The notes beneath the pieces were generated by a model that did not search any database, was not told the origin of the DNA, and worked only from the letters and a program-made list of their open reading frames with translations. The position numbers were made by a program, and so were the translations under genes. Positions 1-14,125 of a stretch of DNA of 64,000 nt are shown piece by piece (position 1 is the stretch's first letter; each line of letters begins with the position of its first letter). The stretch covers positions 124,001 through 188,000 of the forward strand of contig WACJ01000336.1 of the NCBI GenBank assembly GCA_008973525.1, in the 5' to 3' direction. Source of the stretch: Stenopsyche tienmushanensis (Eukaryota; Arthropoda; Insecta; Trichoptera; Stenopsychidae).

Positions 1-62
1 CCATCAATAGTGAACGTTCTCGGTGAATTTGTAAACTTAGTCCAACTAATTTCAAATCCAAG

Positions 63-172
63 CTAGATTCTACTCTTGGGGAGGGTGCTTATTCGTTTAC
101 AATAGTAAGATATTGGGTGGCAGAGTTTAAACGAGGCCGTACGAGCTGTCAAGACGAACAGCGCAGGAACAT
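63..172 (+). pseudogene. mariner transposase N-terminal fragment
   Basis: About 35 codons read as the second half of the helix-turn-helix region of a mariner-family transposase. The frame shows LDSTLGEGAYS, then YWVAEFKRGRTSCQDE, which is the family's characteristic 'W..EFKRGR.S..DE' block that precedes the GRP linker. After this the similarity stops abruptly and the downstream sequence (frame full of stops) shows neither the GRP motif nor the DDD catalytic domain. No terminal inverted repeat is visible, and the 5' part may lie before the window. It is an old fragment and cannot encode an active enzyme. The family call rests on the motif only. Confidence 0.6.
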
Positions 173-790
173 GGGGACCCTCCATTGACATGAGCTGTTT
201 ATTCGTCCCGCTATTCGGGATCATGCCAACTCGTTAGATTTTGTAACTTAAAACTAGCTAAGATAGCAGCATAAATTAGTAGGATGGGTAAATATATATT
301 TTTTATGGGTAGACTCCTTTGCGACCTCATTTGGCAACCTATGTAAGTTAGTTAAATACATGGATATGTATTTATTCCCGAAAATTCTACAAAAATTCCT
401 AAAAGAGGACGGAGTGGCCAAAAGCTCTGGGGGTTCATCCGGTCCGCTTTTCGAACCGCTGACATTACAAATGGGCGCTTCGCGATTGGACACCTTATCG
501 GAATATGTCTGCAGAACGACTACGAACTCTCATTACAAAAAGAAGTTTTCTAAAGAAAACTGATCGGATGCGTTGTTTAAATTTTACAATCGGTCGAAAA
601 TACGGTTGTCTTTATTTATTGCGGACTTATATCGGCTGGGTCAGCCAACATTTAAGCGATAACGAAAAAAAGATGTATTGAACAACTTAGTATATATCAT
701 TAAAACGGGCAGAGTCAATTAGTGTTGGTTAATATAAAATAGAATGGTCAAGTATAATAAAAACCATGTTCAATTCTCAACTGGGTCGGT
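173..790. other. No recognisable gene
   Basis: Sequence following the mariner fragment. Nothing recognisable is seen; short open frames here lack family motifs and are of a length expected by chance. Confidence 0.5.
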
Positions 791-880
791 ATTCTGCATT
801 TTGCGCCCCAAGCCCAGTTGCGTCCGTGGCGGGCACCTGCTTTGCCACCCCCTTGTTACGCCCTGGATATTCATAATGCG
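791..880. repeat. Possible hAT-type element end
   Basis: A GC-rich patch in AT-rich surroundings that ends in 'ccacccccttgttacgcc'. Its reverse complement resembles the start of hAT transposons whose termini read CAGTGGCGTAACAAGGGGG. Only one side is visible, the last bases differ from that consensus, and no 8-bp duplication could be identified, so this is a weak call. Confidence 0.25.
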
Positions 881-3800
881 ATGCACCTCAAGAGGTTCGA
901 GAAAAACGTTTTGCGAATATTTTTCGGGCATATTTGGAATCAAATCCTTGGCATCGTATCAAAAATATTGAACCGGAAAAACATTGACATTAATAGTCGT
1001 CCGAGTCCAACATACAGGTCATAAAACAATGATGCCATCGGGCCTCTGTACCGTCTTAGACTCGAATCTAAATAGCAACAATATATCAGAAGCCCTTAAC
1101 TTCACTGAGTTGATCATATTGATAAGGTTTGACAATTTGAGGAAGGAGGCTGAGAACAGGCGTAAATGATGTAATATGCTGTTAGTGGTCGAGGGTCTTT
1201 AATAGGGCTGTAAGGTGTTCATGGATTTCTGACATTCTATTAAAAGATGAATAGATATTTCTCGATTCAGATGAAAAAATATTTCTTGGATACGTAAAAA
1301 TAAATACTGTAGCGATTAATAAAGACGCCAATAATTAAGATATCCTTTAAAAATAATAATATTTTCACTACTCACTTATAGATCTTTTTCTATTTAACAA
1401 AATCCTAATCCGATAATCATCTTCCAACCAAGTCATATGTGGAAGATAATTTGGAAATTAGCATATTAACACGCATTAAGCGGGATGGCTAAATCACTGC
1501 GAATAGAAATATTATAACTGTGAATATTAATTTGATGTAATGTAATAGTAGCACCGCTTATAAGGTTAGTTGCTTTTATCAGCATAGCATTCAGTCACTA
1601 GAATAAAATATAATCTTTGACAAAAAAGATCAACTAAAGACTGTGTTGCGTGGCTCATAAATTACGAAAATGTTACCATGGTTTTAGCAAAATTTCACTT
1701 TGTGAAAATAAATGCTTTCACTGATTTAATTATAAAATCAGTATTGAACTCATCATTCATCATAACTAACCGTAGATTTTCTTTCGATCACATCAATAAA
1801 GCAGACATTTATGGATTAGTATTAATATTTATTCAAAATGTTGCTTTAAAATATTATGAAGCAATAACGATTTTTTTATGAAAGTGTTTCGCCCAATTTC
1901 GCCCGCCACAACACGCGTCTGCGCCCGACTTAAGTGTGTTAATGCTCTCTATCCCTATATGTTAGAAATATCCTTTGGAGATCACTTATATCCGATAACA
2001 GAAATGATACATTTAAAAGAAGATAAATTAAAAATACATCAGATATGCGATGTAATGGAATAAGTTGATGTAGAGGGTTGACTTGGTTGTATGAAGTTAT
2101 TCATGATTTTTGCGCATTTTACGGTTTGGTACGCAGAGTAGGAAGCAAATTATATCTCGCAGAGAACAAAGGTGGTTCTACAGCACTAATCATAAACCCA
2201 GTGGCCCACAATAAAGGTTGTAATATTTCTCGTTCGGCAGGCTGAGGTTTTCTCTCGTGACTTTCAACTCGCGTTATACGTTTAATAATTCATAGGTCGA
2301 TAGCTTTCAGTGTTGAAAGTTTGTTTACCCTCCTGAGCTCATCAATCACAATAAGCTTCTTGACCAGCACTCGGTAAATCTAGCCTTTGTGTGCCCTTCG
2401 ACTACATAAACTTTGAAGCGTTCATCATCTCCAATATCTGTTTTTTGGCTTTGTTTTCCACGGGAGCGTCTTACGTTATTATTGCGCTTTGTTTGCGCGA
2501 ATAACGAGGTCGATCCATCACGTATATTCTTATTAAAATGTATGCGCGACGAAAGTTTGCAAGTTTGCCCGTATAGGTATCTACCTGTGTGTTTTATCTT
2601 TAATCAAAATTTTTGCCGTTGCTTGGTATTATTTTATGGGATTACGTTGTTCAGCTTTAAGTCCACTAGAGACAGGAAGTCTCAGGGGATGATGAATGTA
2701 TAATGTCATCTCTCAGGAAACAGCCCCTAGCTTTCCGGCCTTGGGACAATTTTCCTCGCTCATGTCGACGAACAATTTACATTTCAGGCGACATTCACAA
2801 CGAAAATTATTTATGAAACATTTAAATAGATATATTGTCATTAATTTCAAATAATTTACTCCAAGGCGAAGCTTCAAATAAACGACGTGACGATAACGGC
2901 TCTTGAAATATTTAGAATTACAGTCTAACTTAGGGCATAACGACAGCGGCAATCGGCTAATTTGAAACAACAATGGTGTAATGCTAATATTTATCAAAGA
3001 CAAGCACACAACGCTGAAGTTACTTGATGTATAAACGATGTCATAATCATCAAATTTAATTACATCGACTCATTTCAATCCGAATTACTGTTACACATTT
3101 GATGCCAATTTTGACCGTAGACAATTAGCGCAATAACAATAAAGATTACTCCTAATATCAGTAACAACATAACTTCATATAATAATTAATAAAAAATCGA
3201 ATTTAAGACTTACAATTAAGTAAACGACCATTGACGTTTGCACAGTTGATGTTTCTATATTACTTTAACAAGAAATTGGGCTTCAAATACAATAACTTTG
3301 GATAATATGTTAAATCCAACTACGATTTCTGCAATAAGTTTAAATGATCAGATTAATACAAAATAGTATCGATTTGGAATTTAAATTATTCTAAATTTTA
3401 TATTTTTATATGGATCTGTAATGTAAATCCAATATTACGAAGCCTGTTAAATGTAAGGACTCACATTATCATAGAATAGAATCACCCTTTTTCGGTTAAT
3501 TAAATATGGATGATTTTATATCAGCCTCTGGACCAGTAGTTTATTGGTACTATAACGTCATATCGATAAAATGAATTACAGACGATAGAAAATTTGGAAG
3601 GGCATAATTTTTCTCATATATTTCAAGCGGCAGATTTTTCTGAAAATGACTGAAAAATCAAATTTATATTTGTTATATCATTTGAACATCCTCAAAATTA
3701 TCATAAATTGTATACTGTAGAAACACGTTTGTCTAATGAGTCTTGTAAATAAGAGAACATAACTTACAAGTTTAGATGGTTATGCTTGAAACTTCCAGAA

Positions 3801-6800
3801 AATCTTTACAAGATAACAATTTAGGTTTATAATGAATATATCATCATGTGATGATCATTGATATAAATTATTAATTAACGTCGATCTTGATTCGAAAAGC
3901 AGTCTTGATTCAAAGCCGCTGGAAAAGTATGTAAATTCATACAATTTTCTTTAATTAAAAATGGATATAAAAATGTTCCAGTGTGCAAACTAAGCTGCCA
4001 TTTTAATTAACTCGGAATAAAATGGAGAAAAAGTGTTCTTCTTGAATACGAAGATCGTCTTTATGGCGTCAATCTTTTTTGAGTCTTTTATTTTACGGAA
4101 CCCTTGCACTTATTCTTCTCTCGCAATAAAGTCTTTATTATGTCGGTCTCGTACATGCAAACGAAAAAATATTTTGACTTCTAAAATATGCTTTGTATTG
4201 ATCGAAATCGGGATCATGCTGTATTTAAAATACGTTTCGTCGCAAAAAAATATTTTTTTACACGGGTCCTCTCAAAAATATTACATTCAAAAAGTAGGAG
4301 AATCCGAACTAAATTTTCAACTTTTGATTATTCATACGTAAAATAATCGCTCACTGTTGCATGAAGCGCTTATAAAAATGTGTCCTTTAAGAGACTGAAA
4401 CATATCATTTCAAATGAAAGCCGCCCATCCGAGATACATCATTCTAAATTCGCAAAAACATCAACATTTTCGGGGGAAAAAAAACTATGAAAAAATTAAT
4501 ATGCAAATATTTAACAGGAAAAGCTTTCCGCAGAGCTTTATCCGATTAGTGACGAGATTATGATTATGTAAAAAGGTTTTAAGCGGACCGCGGCGAGATG
4601 AGAATTTTGCACCCTTTGTGGGCGCAAAATTTGATCATTGCCTGAGTAATAAAGTTGTCAAACTTTGTCAAGATTCTACGTCCTCGTTTGCAGGTGGATT
4701 CAATTAACTCAGTGTCGTGAATAAAATTACGTCCCCAGTTAAACGTCAAGTAGTAGCGAACAACTATTCAAAATTTCATTTCAAACTACTTCTACAAGAT
4801 CACCACCAATAGACACAGCAATGAAGATTAAATTTTTAATCAAGCATATATTTTTTCATAAATTTATGTTTATATACTTATGCCAGTATTAAAAAACGAG
4901 CATGCTATTAGGCAAAATTAAATATCTGTATAAGAGCTAAAAATCTAAATTATTCAACTAATACCAGATATATCACACAATATCTCTCAAAACAGATTGA
5001 AATAAATATTTATCTTAATTCCAATGATAAATACTAATAATTTTCCATATAACATGATAATATATAAACAGTGCCTTTTAAATGTCTTAATTCAAACCAC
5101 GTAAATCCAGACATTCAATCAAGACTTGTCCTGTGGGCATTTTAGAATAAGATACTTGACAACTTGACCTTTTCCCACTATATTGCCAAATTTTTATCGT
5201 CAATCCCCTAATCCATCAATAATCATATTAAAGTATCTTATCTGCTTCCAATTGGCTCCATTTGACTTACACGTTGAACTAACTCTGGCCAATATGCTTC
5301 TTTGATAGATACATGTATGAAGTTAATTCACAACAAAATTTAATAGCTTTTGTATGTTTCTAAATCTAACAATGCCTATACTTTTATGTCTAATATGTCG
5401 CTGGAAAATAATAATTAAAACGTATTAAGTTGACTTCAAGAATGGATTTAGAACTTTAATAGCGCAATTTACATAAAAACTTCTCGTTAAAGATGTTGAA
5501 ATACACGTTATTATTAAACTGTTCAAAAGACGTTAAAAAAAAGCATTCAACTGAGTACAGCATACAATTCAAAGTGCTCTGATAGAAATTTTCTAATGAT
5601 CATCAACTTTACATTACCATCCATAGAACTTAATTTTACTCTATTTATTATATATTTGGCAAAAAACGCACAAAACTGGTAATTTTACCTGACCTTATAG
5701 AACATATTTAAGATTTTTAATAATTGATAAATCTACGTTTAATTATGTTTGTTGAAAGCAACTTGACAAGTATATTTAACTTTGCAATTTATATAATATC
5801 TTGACATTCAACCTTTTTTTACAATGATTAACACTTGATTTCTTACAATGTTTATCTGAATAAGCAGGGTTTCGAGAATATGATGGGATACCTCCTGGAA
5901 TCATAAACTAATATTGCATTTCTAAACATACAAATAATTAAATATGAAATAGTTATTGAAAAGATGTGATTCAAATCCAATCAAGTACAGATTTCTTAAG
6001 ACTCATCCCCAATATATCATTCACTACAAAACTCACCTTTCTTAGTAACAAATAGTTTTCTTCTAGTGATAAATTTAAAATCGCTATTGAACAAAGTTTA
6101 AGCGATTTAATATTATGATGTAAAGTGAAATACAAAAAGGAAAATATATTCTTTCATTAACTAGTCATGAACTTTTCAAATGCAAAACTAGCTTTGTTAA
6201 TCTTTCACAGATTCTCAACGCTAAGCGAAAAACGATATGAGATGTATAAAGACTATTAAAATACTGATGAGTCACACTATATTTTAATTTTTAATTAGTG
6301 TTTAGTAATTTTTATCCATACACTCTATGAATAAATTTTTTAAATGAATTCAAATTCAAAAATTCAAATTCTTCCATTTTAATCTGCTTTTGATTTCTCC
6401 ACTAATAACTTTAATTATGTGGAAGGCATAGAAAAGCGAAACATGACTTAGTGCTCGCAAAGAAATTTTCTCACAAATCTTTTCTTTGCCTCTTTCCCAT
6501 CCTCACTTGTATTGTGTTGAATTGAATAGAACGAAAGCGCAAAAAGGGCTTCTTTGGGTTGAAATTTTAATTAGATTCCCCTGATTTTATATCTCCTTCC
6601 ACGTTTTTCATAAAAACTTTAAAGTACCTTTGTGTAGCAACATTTTTGTTTAAGAAATTTGTAAAAGCATTGACTTCATGAATAACTCAGTAACTAAATG
6701 ACATAAACAAAACCGTAACGTAAACTTCTTATTTTTAAAATAATGTAATTTATGATCATTTTTAACACATTATAAAAATCATTTGCTTTCTGTGAAACAT

Positions 6801-8197
6801 TTTCGACATTTAAGTATGCTTTTTTTGCATTGATATATAATATATATATATATAACAATAATAAAAGAACTGTCCAAATATGCAAGCATTTGATATTTTA
6901 GCTCTTACATAATACATACGATTAAAATACTAAATAGATGGAAAAAATCAAAACAAAATTCAAATTAGTGCAATTCAAGACTTCTCTTTGAATCTTGATT
7001 ATTTAATTGCCAGCTTTCTAGTATTCAGCTCGTGCATTCTTTGAGCACTTCGTACCCAAAATTTAATGGAATTTATGCAAAACATAAACCGTCCCAAGTT
7101 TTTGAATTCCCTTTTGAAAAACCGCGATTCACTCCAGAACTGATAAAAATTGTAAAGCGTATGCAGTGCATCAGGCCACTCGGGGTACGTTGAAGTACCT
7201 GAATTTGTTATAATTTATGCGCATCCTAAACGCAGTGGCGCACGGAATAAATCTTTATCTCATATCTGGTTTTATCATTTCACTCCAAAATAGAATTTTT
7301 TGTCTCCTTTTATTCTACTCGTTTCGACCTTTGCATTTCCATATTTTTCATTTTAAAATTTACATACAACATATCGTATGAAAAAGAACGGAAATAAAAA
7401 TATTTCATCTGAAATAATCTCACTTCTGTCTATTATCAAAGGCAAAATAATAATGTATTATGGAATATGCCTTCAGGGATTTAGCCTTCAAACGATGATG
7501 CGTTGTCTTGCAGGGATGTTTTTCCATCTTCGTTTAGATATCGACCGCATGTATATAATTTATGTATAAGATATTTGTGAAAATCCTGTTTTTTTTTACT
7601 TTTGTATGAAAAAAAGCCATGATCGAATAAAAATATTGAAACATGTCTTTATATATTATACACAAAGCCTAATTTCAAGTTGTAATATGTAGCTATTTTT
7701 AACCAAGTCCAACTCAAACCAAATCTTGATTTTGATGTATATTTTGTACAAATTGTAGTATTCCATAAATAAAACTCAAAGACTGAACTACAATAGATCG
7801 ATGTAAAATGGACCTTTTTAAAAATAGATATTTGATGATTTAAAAAAAAACTATTCCAAGGGGAAAAGATATATTGCAAATATATCACAATACGAACGAT
7901 TCAATAATGAAGCCAATGCAATGAAAATGCAAGGCATTGCTGAAAATATTACTCAATCATTGAAACCATTTTCTAAAATGATATGGAACTTTAATTGTTA
8001 GAATAAAAAACCAATGAAAATTCTTAAGCAAACTATTAATGGTCATTCATCAATATGGGTTCCATTCGTCATATAGCCCAAACATAGCTCCCTTGGATTA
8101 TTATATTATTTAAATTTAAAATTAAGGTTCTTTCCAATGGTGATAAATTGAAGGATATTGTCTCCTGATAAAAAAATCTTCCTGTCGATTATATTAC
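881..8197. other. AT-rich non-coding stretch
   Basis: More than 7 kb without a recognisable gene or element. It holds an AT dinucleotide run near 6836-6856. Open frames such as the one at 4033-4341 have AT-rich composition, low complexity and no motif, and look like chance. Intron or intergenic DNA is the likely nature. Confidence 0.5.
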
Positions 8198-9212
8198 CAG
8201 AAAGAAGCATAGACAGATATTTTGAAACACTGGTTCAAAAGGAAATGGGTTTCCTAGATACAAGATTTTAAAAAAAAAAATAGGGATTGCCACAAAAACA
8301 GTATTATTATTAGATAATGTTCCTTTTCGTCTAAACGAAAGAATATTGAAAACAAACTGATAAACTTATTGGTGGCAAAATTTTTGCCCCCTAATATAAC
8401 ATCATTGATCCAGACAATAGACCGAGCCGTTATATGAATATCATCAACGAAATGTCTTTATCGTCAAAATCTTCTGAAAACTCTTGCCGAGGAAGATGAC
8501 AACTTGAATTCCTGTTAAAGGATTTTGGATACTATACATACAGAATAACACAAAAGTAAAGTCAGTAATACTTCCTGACATTGAAACAAATTTAATCCAT
8601 TTTGAAGAGAATGAAGGCAAATCATATACAGTAGGCCCTACAGTAATCCAACAAACGTTTTGCAAGGCGTTGTCGGACTATAGAGTACTGTTCCCGACCC
8701 CTTGTAGTCCGGTTTTTTTTAAAGAACTATTTGTAACTATTCTAGAATTAACGTCTATACTTTATTGGGATGTTGGACTACAGGGGGCGCCGGATTCAAA
8801 TGTTCTGAAAGCATGGATAGGGAGAGCATCGAAAAGTGGCTTGATCATGATTTTATTTCTCAAGAGGAAGAAAATGAGAGTAACACTACAATTGAATAAA
8901 ATACCAATGAATACATATAAAACGGCGTTGAATCGTGTTGAAACATTGCTAGATTACGCTGAACGAAGAGCATTTGAATATAATGATATAATAGCTTTAG
9001 AAATATGTTTCAAAAATCTCCAAAAATGTACTCGTATACATTTTCTTAAATATTTTGAAAACGCTTAGTACTATCTAATAAGTATCACTTATCTATTTAA
9101 CTATGAGTGTTTTAACCAAGTAAAAATTTGATGATTCGGATTATCCGGTTTTTTTTCAATTATTCGTGCCCTTTCTTTCCAGCACTAGCTCAGTATAATC
9201 GATAGTATACTG
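8198..9212 (+). pseudogene. pogo/Tigger-type transposase relic
   Basis: Remains of a Tigger (pogo group, DDE superfamily) transposase on the plus strand, broken by many stops and frameshifts. Around 8198-8250 the frame reads KEA, a stop where W is usual, then TDILKHWFKRKW, matching the region ahead of the second catalytic Asp. LLLDNVP, near 8305-8330, would carry that Asp. LVAKFLPPNITSLIQTIDR, near 8370-8430, is the hallmark 'FLPPN.TSLIQP.D' block. YKTALNRVETLLDYAERRA, near 8916-8975, fits the C-terminal tail. After the tail, 'gattcggattatccgg' and a decayed copy of the usual Tigger right end ('cagtataatcgatagtatactgta') place the right border near 9212 before a TA. No left terminus or DNA-binding domain was found. 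An inverted-repeat insertion lies inside (8698-8787). Confidence 0.7.
8698..8787. repeat. 90-bp inverted-repeat insert inside the Tigger relic
   Basis: The 13-mer at 8698-8710 (ccccttgtagtcc) is repeated in reverse complement at 8775-8787 with one mismatch. The interval interrupts the reading order of the Tigger transposase relic and is not explained by it. It could be a small MITE; target duplications are not evident. Confidence 0.3.
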
Positions 9213-11552
9213 TACTATGATATTTATTACCAATTTTAGACAATATAAATTTAAAATTTTATCGAAAAAGTAGCATCAGCTATACCATGTCAAATGGTCA
9301 CAATAATAAAAGATATTTGATTAAAAAAACTGCAATAAATCACTATGTTTGTTTAAGATAATCAACAATCTATCAAGTCTGTTGTCACTGTTGAAGAAAA
9401 GACACATCTGGTAATTGATAAACTCCAAAAATCTATCTAAGGGCACTTTTATTCCTGAAAATATTTCACGTCAACCTGCCTAAATATCATTTTTGATGCT
9501 GTTGTCTTACGTTTCCATGTGAATCGATTATCAATTTATATTTTCAGGCAAACTATGAGGATTGAGACCAATTTAACATTTATTTTCGTGAATCATGCCG
9601 TTTATTTAAATCAATACCTCAAATGTTTATATGTTAACGACTCGGCGGACTACTTGGGTGAAAGCGTCAATGTACGGCTTTTTAAATAGGCAATTTTTCG
9701 GCTTTCTAGATGATTATAAAAATAATCGGCTTTCTTTCAAAGAAAGTAAAATTTAATCAAGATTATTTTAACAATATCGATTTGTGCGTATATAAAACGT
9801 ATTTCTGTCTTTTTGCAAGATTTAAAATATAAAATATTTAAATATATTCCTGCTTCTTATATGATATGATAATCGTGCTAGTATATATTCGCTGAAACAA
9901 AAAAAACTAGTACATTTTTGATGAACAGCATGTCAAGATGAATTTACTACAGCGTGGGCGTAAAAAATGTATTTTCTCCTCGCAGTAAAAATAAGTGTAA
10001 AATATTTCAACCTTACAGAAGTCTTTGAAAGCATTTGGCACGAATAATAATTAAATTTGTCATTTAGCATTATTTTGCATTCATTTCCTAAAGGTCACCA
10101 GCAAAAAAATATTCTGTTCGGAGAATCCGCTGTTTGTTTGCTGCTGAATTATTCTCAGATTTTTCTTACGAATTATCATCTTAAATATATTCATAAGAAC
10201 TGTGTCATATATTATTTCATTACGATATTTTACTATAAGACTTTAAAACATACCATATTTTATAAATTAAATTAAATATAAACTATGACCACAAGCATTG
10301 ATTTTGATAAGTTTATAACTACTTTGCATATGATTTACTCCATATTATCTTAAATGTTTTCAAAAACTGTTTTCTTAAAATAATAGTTTACATCATCATA
10401 CTCGTATATCATAGATTTTTTATCGTCTTGATGTTAAAGTAAGTTTGTGGATCAATTGCGTATCATCAAAGTCACATCCATATCAAATATATCATACATT
10501 ATTCCCCTTATACGTTCGATATTGAGGGTAGCAAAACCTCCAGGATATAATTATGAAAGCTCACGCAACAAATCAACTGAGTGAATGTATCAAAAGTGTT
10601 ACTGTCTCAATATTAACATTTTTTCTTGGAAATAAATTTAAAAATTATTTAATAATTGAAGACGACGACCAAGTTGATTTTACTGGAAAGGGCTTTCTGA
10701 AGTACATGAAGTTCGGTCCCTTCTCACCTCGCAAGGGTGAAGACCTGCGTAATAGTATGTATACCTTACTCTAGAAATTCGAAAATAGGAAGGCACGTAT
10801 ATAAACATTTATATATAATAATTGTATTTAAGATTAACTAAAAATAAATTTCAATTTTGATTTAAATGCTTTGAATTGGGTGACAGAAATTTTCAAAATG
10901 TGTTATATTAGGACAACCCTTATTTTTTTAGGGTAATATGTTGTAATCAATAAAATAATTATCACAGAAACTTGCATCTTCAATATCAACCATGCACATT
11001 AATTTAAAACGCATTAGTAAAGGAAACGGGTTGGATATTTGGATGCCGCACGAACTGTTCGCAGATAATAAAGCAGGGCAACAGAACATATTTTTATCAT
11101 AATTGACAATACAAAGAGCGCTATTTTATCCTTGCTAATTATAATAGAATACAAGAAATAGATCATATACGATAAGCTAAAAAATAGCGGCTTTCTAAGA
11201 TACAAATCCTCGTTCTCAAGACAAGATTGAAAAAATAAAGTTTTAAGTTTAAAAAATTGATTTCTTTCGGGATAACCTAGTATTGTGTTAATATTATAGA
11301 TATGATCTATGGCTGAATTATCATTTTTTTTTTAATATTATTACAAATCAGTTACTCGTCGCATGCCCTGACTAATTTGTTCTAAATCTTGTACGCGCAT
11401 CGTCCATCGCTATTATAGTATTTTGACTGTTCTCCTTAACAATTAATAGTTTTGTGAAGCATTAAAAAAATATATTAATAACATGAAGCAGATTTTGAAT
11501 GATAAAAATTAGCACACTGTACATAAATTGTGTTTTTTAAAAAAATACTTAA
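9213..11552. other. AT-rich non-coding stretch
   Basis: No recognisable gene. A 73-codon frame at 10553-10774 begins in AT-rich DNA and ends in a charged, more complex segment; without homology or splice context it is not annotated as a gene. Confidence 0.45.
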
Positions 11553-11950
11553 TTATTCATGACAGTTTTGAAGGACGGCCTTGAAAGTTTCAGGAGTATA
11601 TTTGAGCGACCGTTTTGAAATACGACCCCAATATCGCACCATTAAGCTTCTGCCGAACTTGCAAATAACTTTAAGGTGGCAGGTAAGCGAACGTAATAAT
11701 TTATTCATGACCCATGGCCACCCACTAGGCCTAGGAGCCACCCCCGCCCACTCTGAATCTATCTTGTTGCTCTCCCTGTGACCACCGTGTCGCGGTCAGA
11801 GGGTGCTTCACTTTATATTCCAGGTCTCCAGTGACAAGACTGGGTCAGTTTAAGCTAATGACCCGGGTTTATCACCTTAGGACACTGGTCAGGTTTAGAC
11901 TTTGGCCCTGTCGTTCTGCTCACCGACGAACAAACAAAAAGGACCCAATC
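11553..11950. other. GC-richer island of unknown origin
   Basis: About 400 bp whose base composition is clearly richer in G+C than both flanks. A minus-strand frame (11553-11741) includes KFGRSLMV, which faintly recalls the 'GG..MVWG' block of Tc1-type transposases, but the rest does not follow that family. A conserved exon, an LTR or another transposon relic are all possible. Confidence 0.3.
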
Positions 11951-12310
11951 CACAATGTCTTGAACATTTTTTACATTCTGCTCTTCAGCAATGGCAACAT
12001 TTAACTTATTCATTTAATTTTTTCGAATATATTTGGAAGCAGGATATACTGTACAAGTAAGAAATTTTCCACAGTGTCGACAAATAAATGTAATAAAGAC
12101 GATTGCTCGTTATAACTTCTGAGCTACTGACAAAAATAACCAAATCATCCCTCTTCAGCTCCAAGGCCACAATGAGTATTCAAATTTAGCATTTGTATGT
12201 AATAATCCTAGGAAATAATTTCTACTAACAAATTTCTCATCATAATAAATGTTACTCGATTTAATAACAATGCTTCTTTTCAGATTTTCTCTAATTGAGT
12301 AATCTAATTC
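11951..12310. other. No recognisable gene
   Basis: AT-rich spacer between the GC-richer island and the tRNA-like sequence. Nothing recognisable is seen. Confidence 0.5.
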
Positions 12311-12376
12311 AAGGTCGGCTATAGTGATTTAGATGTTGGACTTTTATTATAGAGATTCGGGTTCAAATACAGATTG
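12311..12376 (+). repeat. tRNA-like SINE relic or tRNA pseudogene
   Basis: The sequence has the internal layout of an RNA polymerase III promoter. A degenerate A box lies near 12315-12332 (ggctatagtgatttag), followed by 'atgttggactt' like an anticodon-arm region, and a B-box-like GGTTCAAATAC lies at 12359-12369. The acceptor-stem strands do not pair well and the T arm is not completed, so a functional tRNA is unlikely. A tRNA-derived SINE head or an old tRNA pseudogene fits best. Confidence 0.4.
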
Positions 12377-14123
12377 TGGAAAAAGCTTCACCGTACCAAC
12401 AAATTTACGAGATGTATTATATATAATATTTCCATTGAATCATCTCAATTTTGATGGAATCTTTTGGTTTATAGTTATTTCTTGCTTCTGAAAAATTAAA
12501 TAATATTGATATGGATACAAATAAGTAGAGCAGAGCAATCCATGAACGCACTAATTAATCCTCCCTTTCCTAAAAGTGCTATTCACATAACCTGAGGATC
12601 TCTATTCCTAGAAAAAAATCTTAAGAAGATATGGCACTTTATGAAGAAGTCAATCTAAAGATAATTTCAAACAATCAACAGATATATGAATATATATAGG
12701 CCATCCCGAACATTGTTTAATAAGTACCTTTTGAATCCAGTCTACAATGATCACTAATATTTTGAGCCCAATGATCCTTCAGATTTCGTCCAACCATTTA
12801 ACTACCGGTCGTTTCTTCAATCTTATCACGTCCCTCAAATTAAATTACAAGTCTGTCTTCGCCGATCTTTCATTTCATTAGCCAAAATAATCCAAACAAA
12901 ATTTGATTCACATAAACATATTGAAGAAACTTATCATAAATCATCATCTTATTACTTTAATCCTTTTAGCGTCTTGATAGCGGATCATCAAGATCGTAAC
13001 GCGTTCCTAACGACAGTTGATAAGATATTCATATAAATATCTTAGGTTGCATTTCCATCGCCATTTCCTCATGGGCATCTTAAACGTAACCTTTATCGGA
13101 CCACTTAAAACTTGATGATATTAATTTACGTCCATCAGGTGATCCATTTAAATTATGAGTCCACACTGATGCGCCATAAACTTGGTTGGCTATAAATTAT
13201 CCATAAAGATTACTTGAATAATATCTTTACTCTGTCAAAATACAAAATTGAAGCCAAATTCGCGTTAATGCTAATAAAAATATATGACATCCTACAATTT
13301 ATGCCATTTGTCCATCATTTATTTTCATGTATTATAATATGAACTGTATACTGTATGTTATACAATGGTACAATCTTTCATAATTTTTACTTTTGTATTT
13401 ATTTTATTTCTATATTACCTTTTTTCCTCATATGAATAAATTAATCTTACTCTTCGTGATCAGATGGACATTTTCAAACAATCCTTCACAATATTCGGTC
13501 TCTCTTCAATAAATAACCAGAGAGATGAGATTTTTGATCAGACTTGGTACTCTTGATGCGTGAAATTGAGAACAGCGTCATTTCACTTCCAATATTTTAT
13601 TGTAATTTTATATTTGCAATAATGCAAAACATACAAATATTAAACTCAAGATTAACGTCTGTAATTATATCTGTATGAACTAAACGTTAAATTGAAAAGA
13701 TTAGCATTAGTTGATGAATAAAAGTAAAGATGATGTTTCTTGTGTAGTAAAAACCAATAAAAATGCTAAAAAACGCTATAGCTCTGTTTCTGGATCATCA
13801 AATCTCGCCTTCATATTGAACTTTGATTCTGATGAAGAAATTTGGGTTTTCTGTAAATGTAACCAACAAGAATGTTGAATCAAGTTTTCATTCAAATAGA
13901 TTTCCAATGAAAAAATGTTACCAATATGATAATTATAGTTCAAAAATACATTTTTCTGTTGGCCAAATATCAGTAGGTCCTTAAATTCTACAAACGTAAA
14001 CTGCAATTTTTATAATATTTTTTGGCGAAGAATCTATCAAATAACTTACCACAGCTGAAACATTTATCTATGTAGCCACAATAGTAATTACATATTGTGA
14101 TTTTTAAATATTTTTTAAGAAAA
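12377..14123. other. AT-rich non-coding stretch
   Basis: No recognisable gene or repeat; only short AT-rich frames without motifs. Confidence 0.5.
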
Positions 14124-14125
14124 TA

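Noticed and set aside
4033..4341. 102-codon frame with hydrophobic start
   Set aside because: Composition follows the AT-rich background, no consistent signal peptide plus mature domain, no promoter context.
6836..6856. Alternating AT run
   Set aside because: Simple low-complexity sequence expected in AT-rich DNA; not informative beyond being noted.
10890..10932. ttaggacaacccttattt resembling a mariner end
   Set aside because: No inverted partner and no transposase motif around it.
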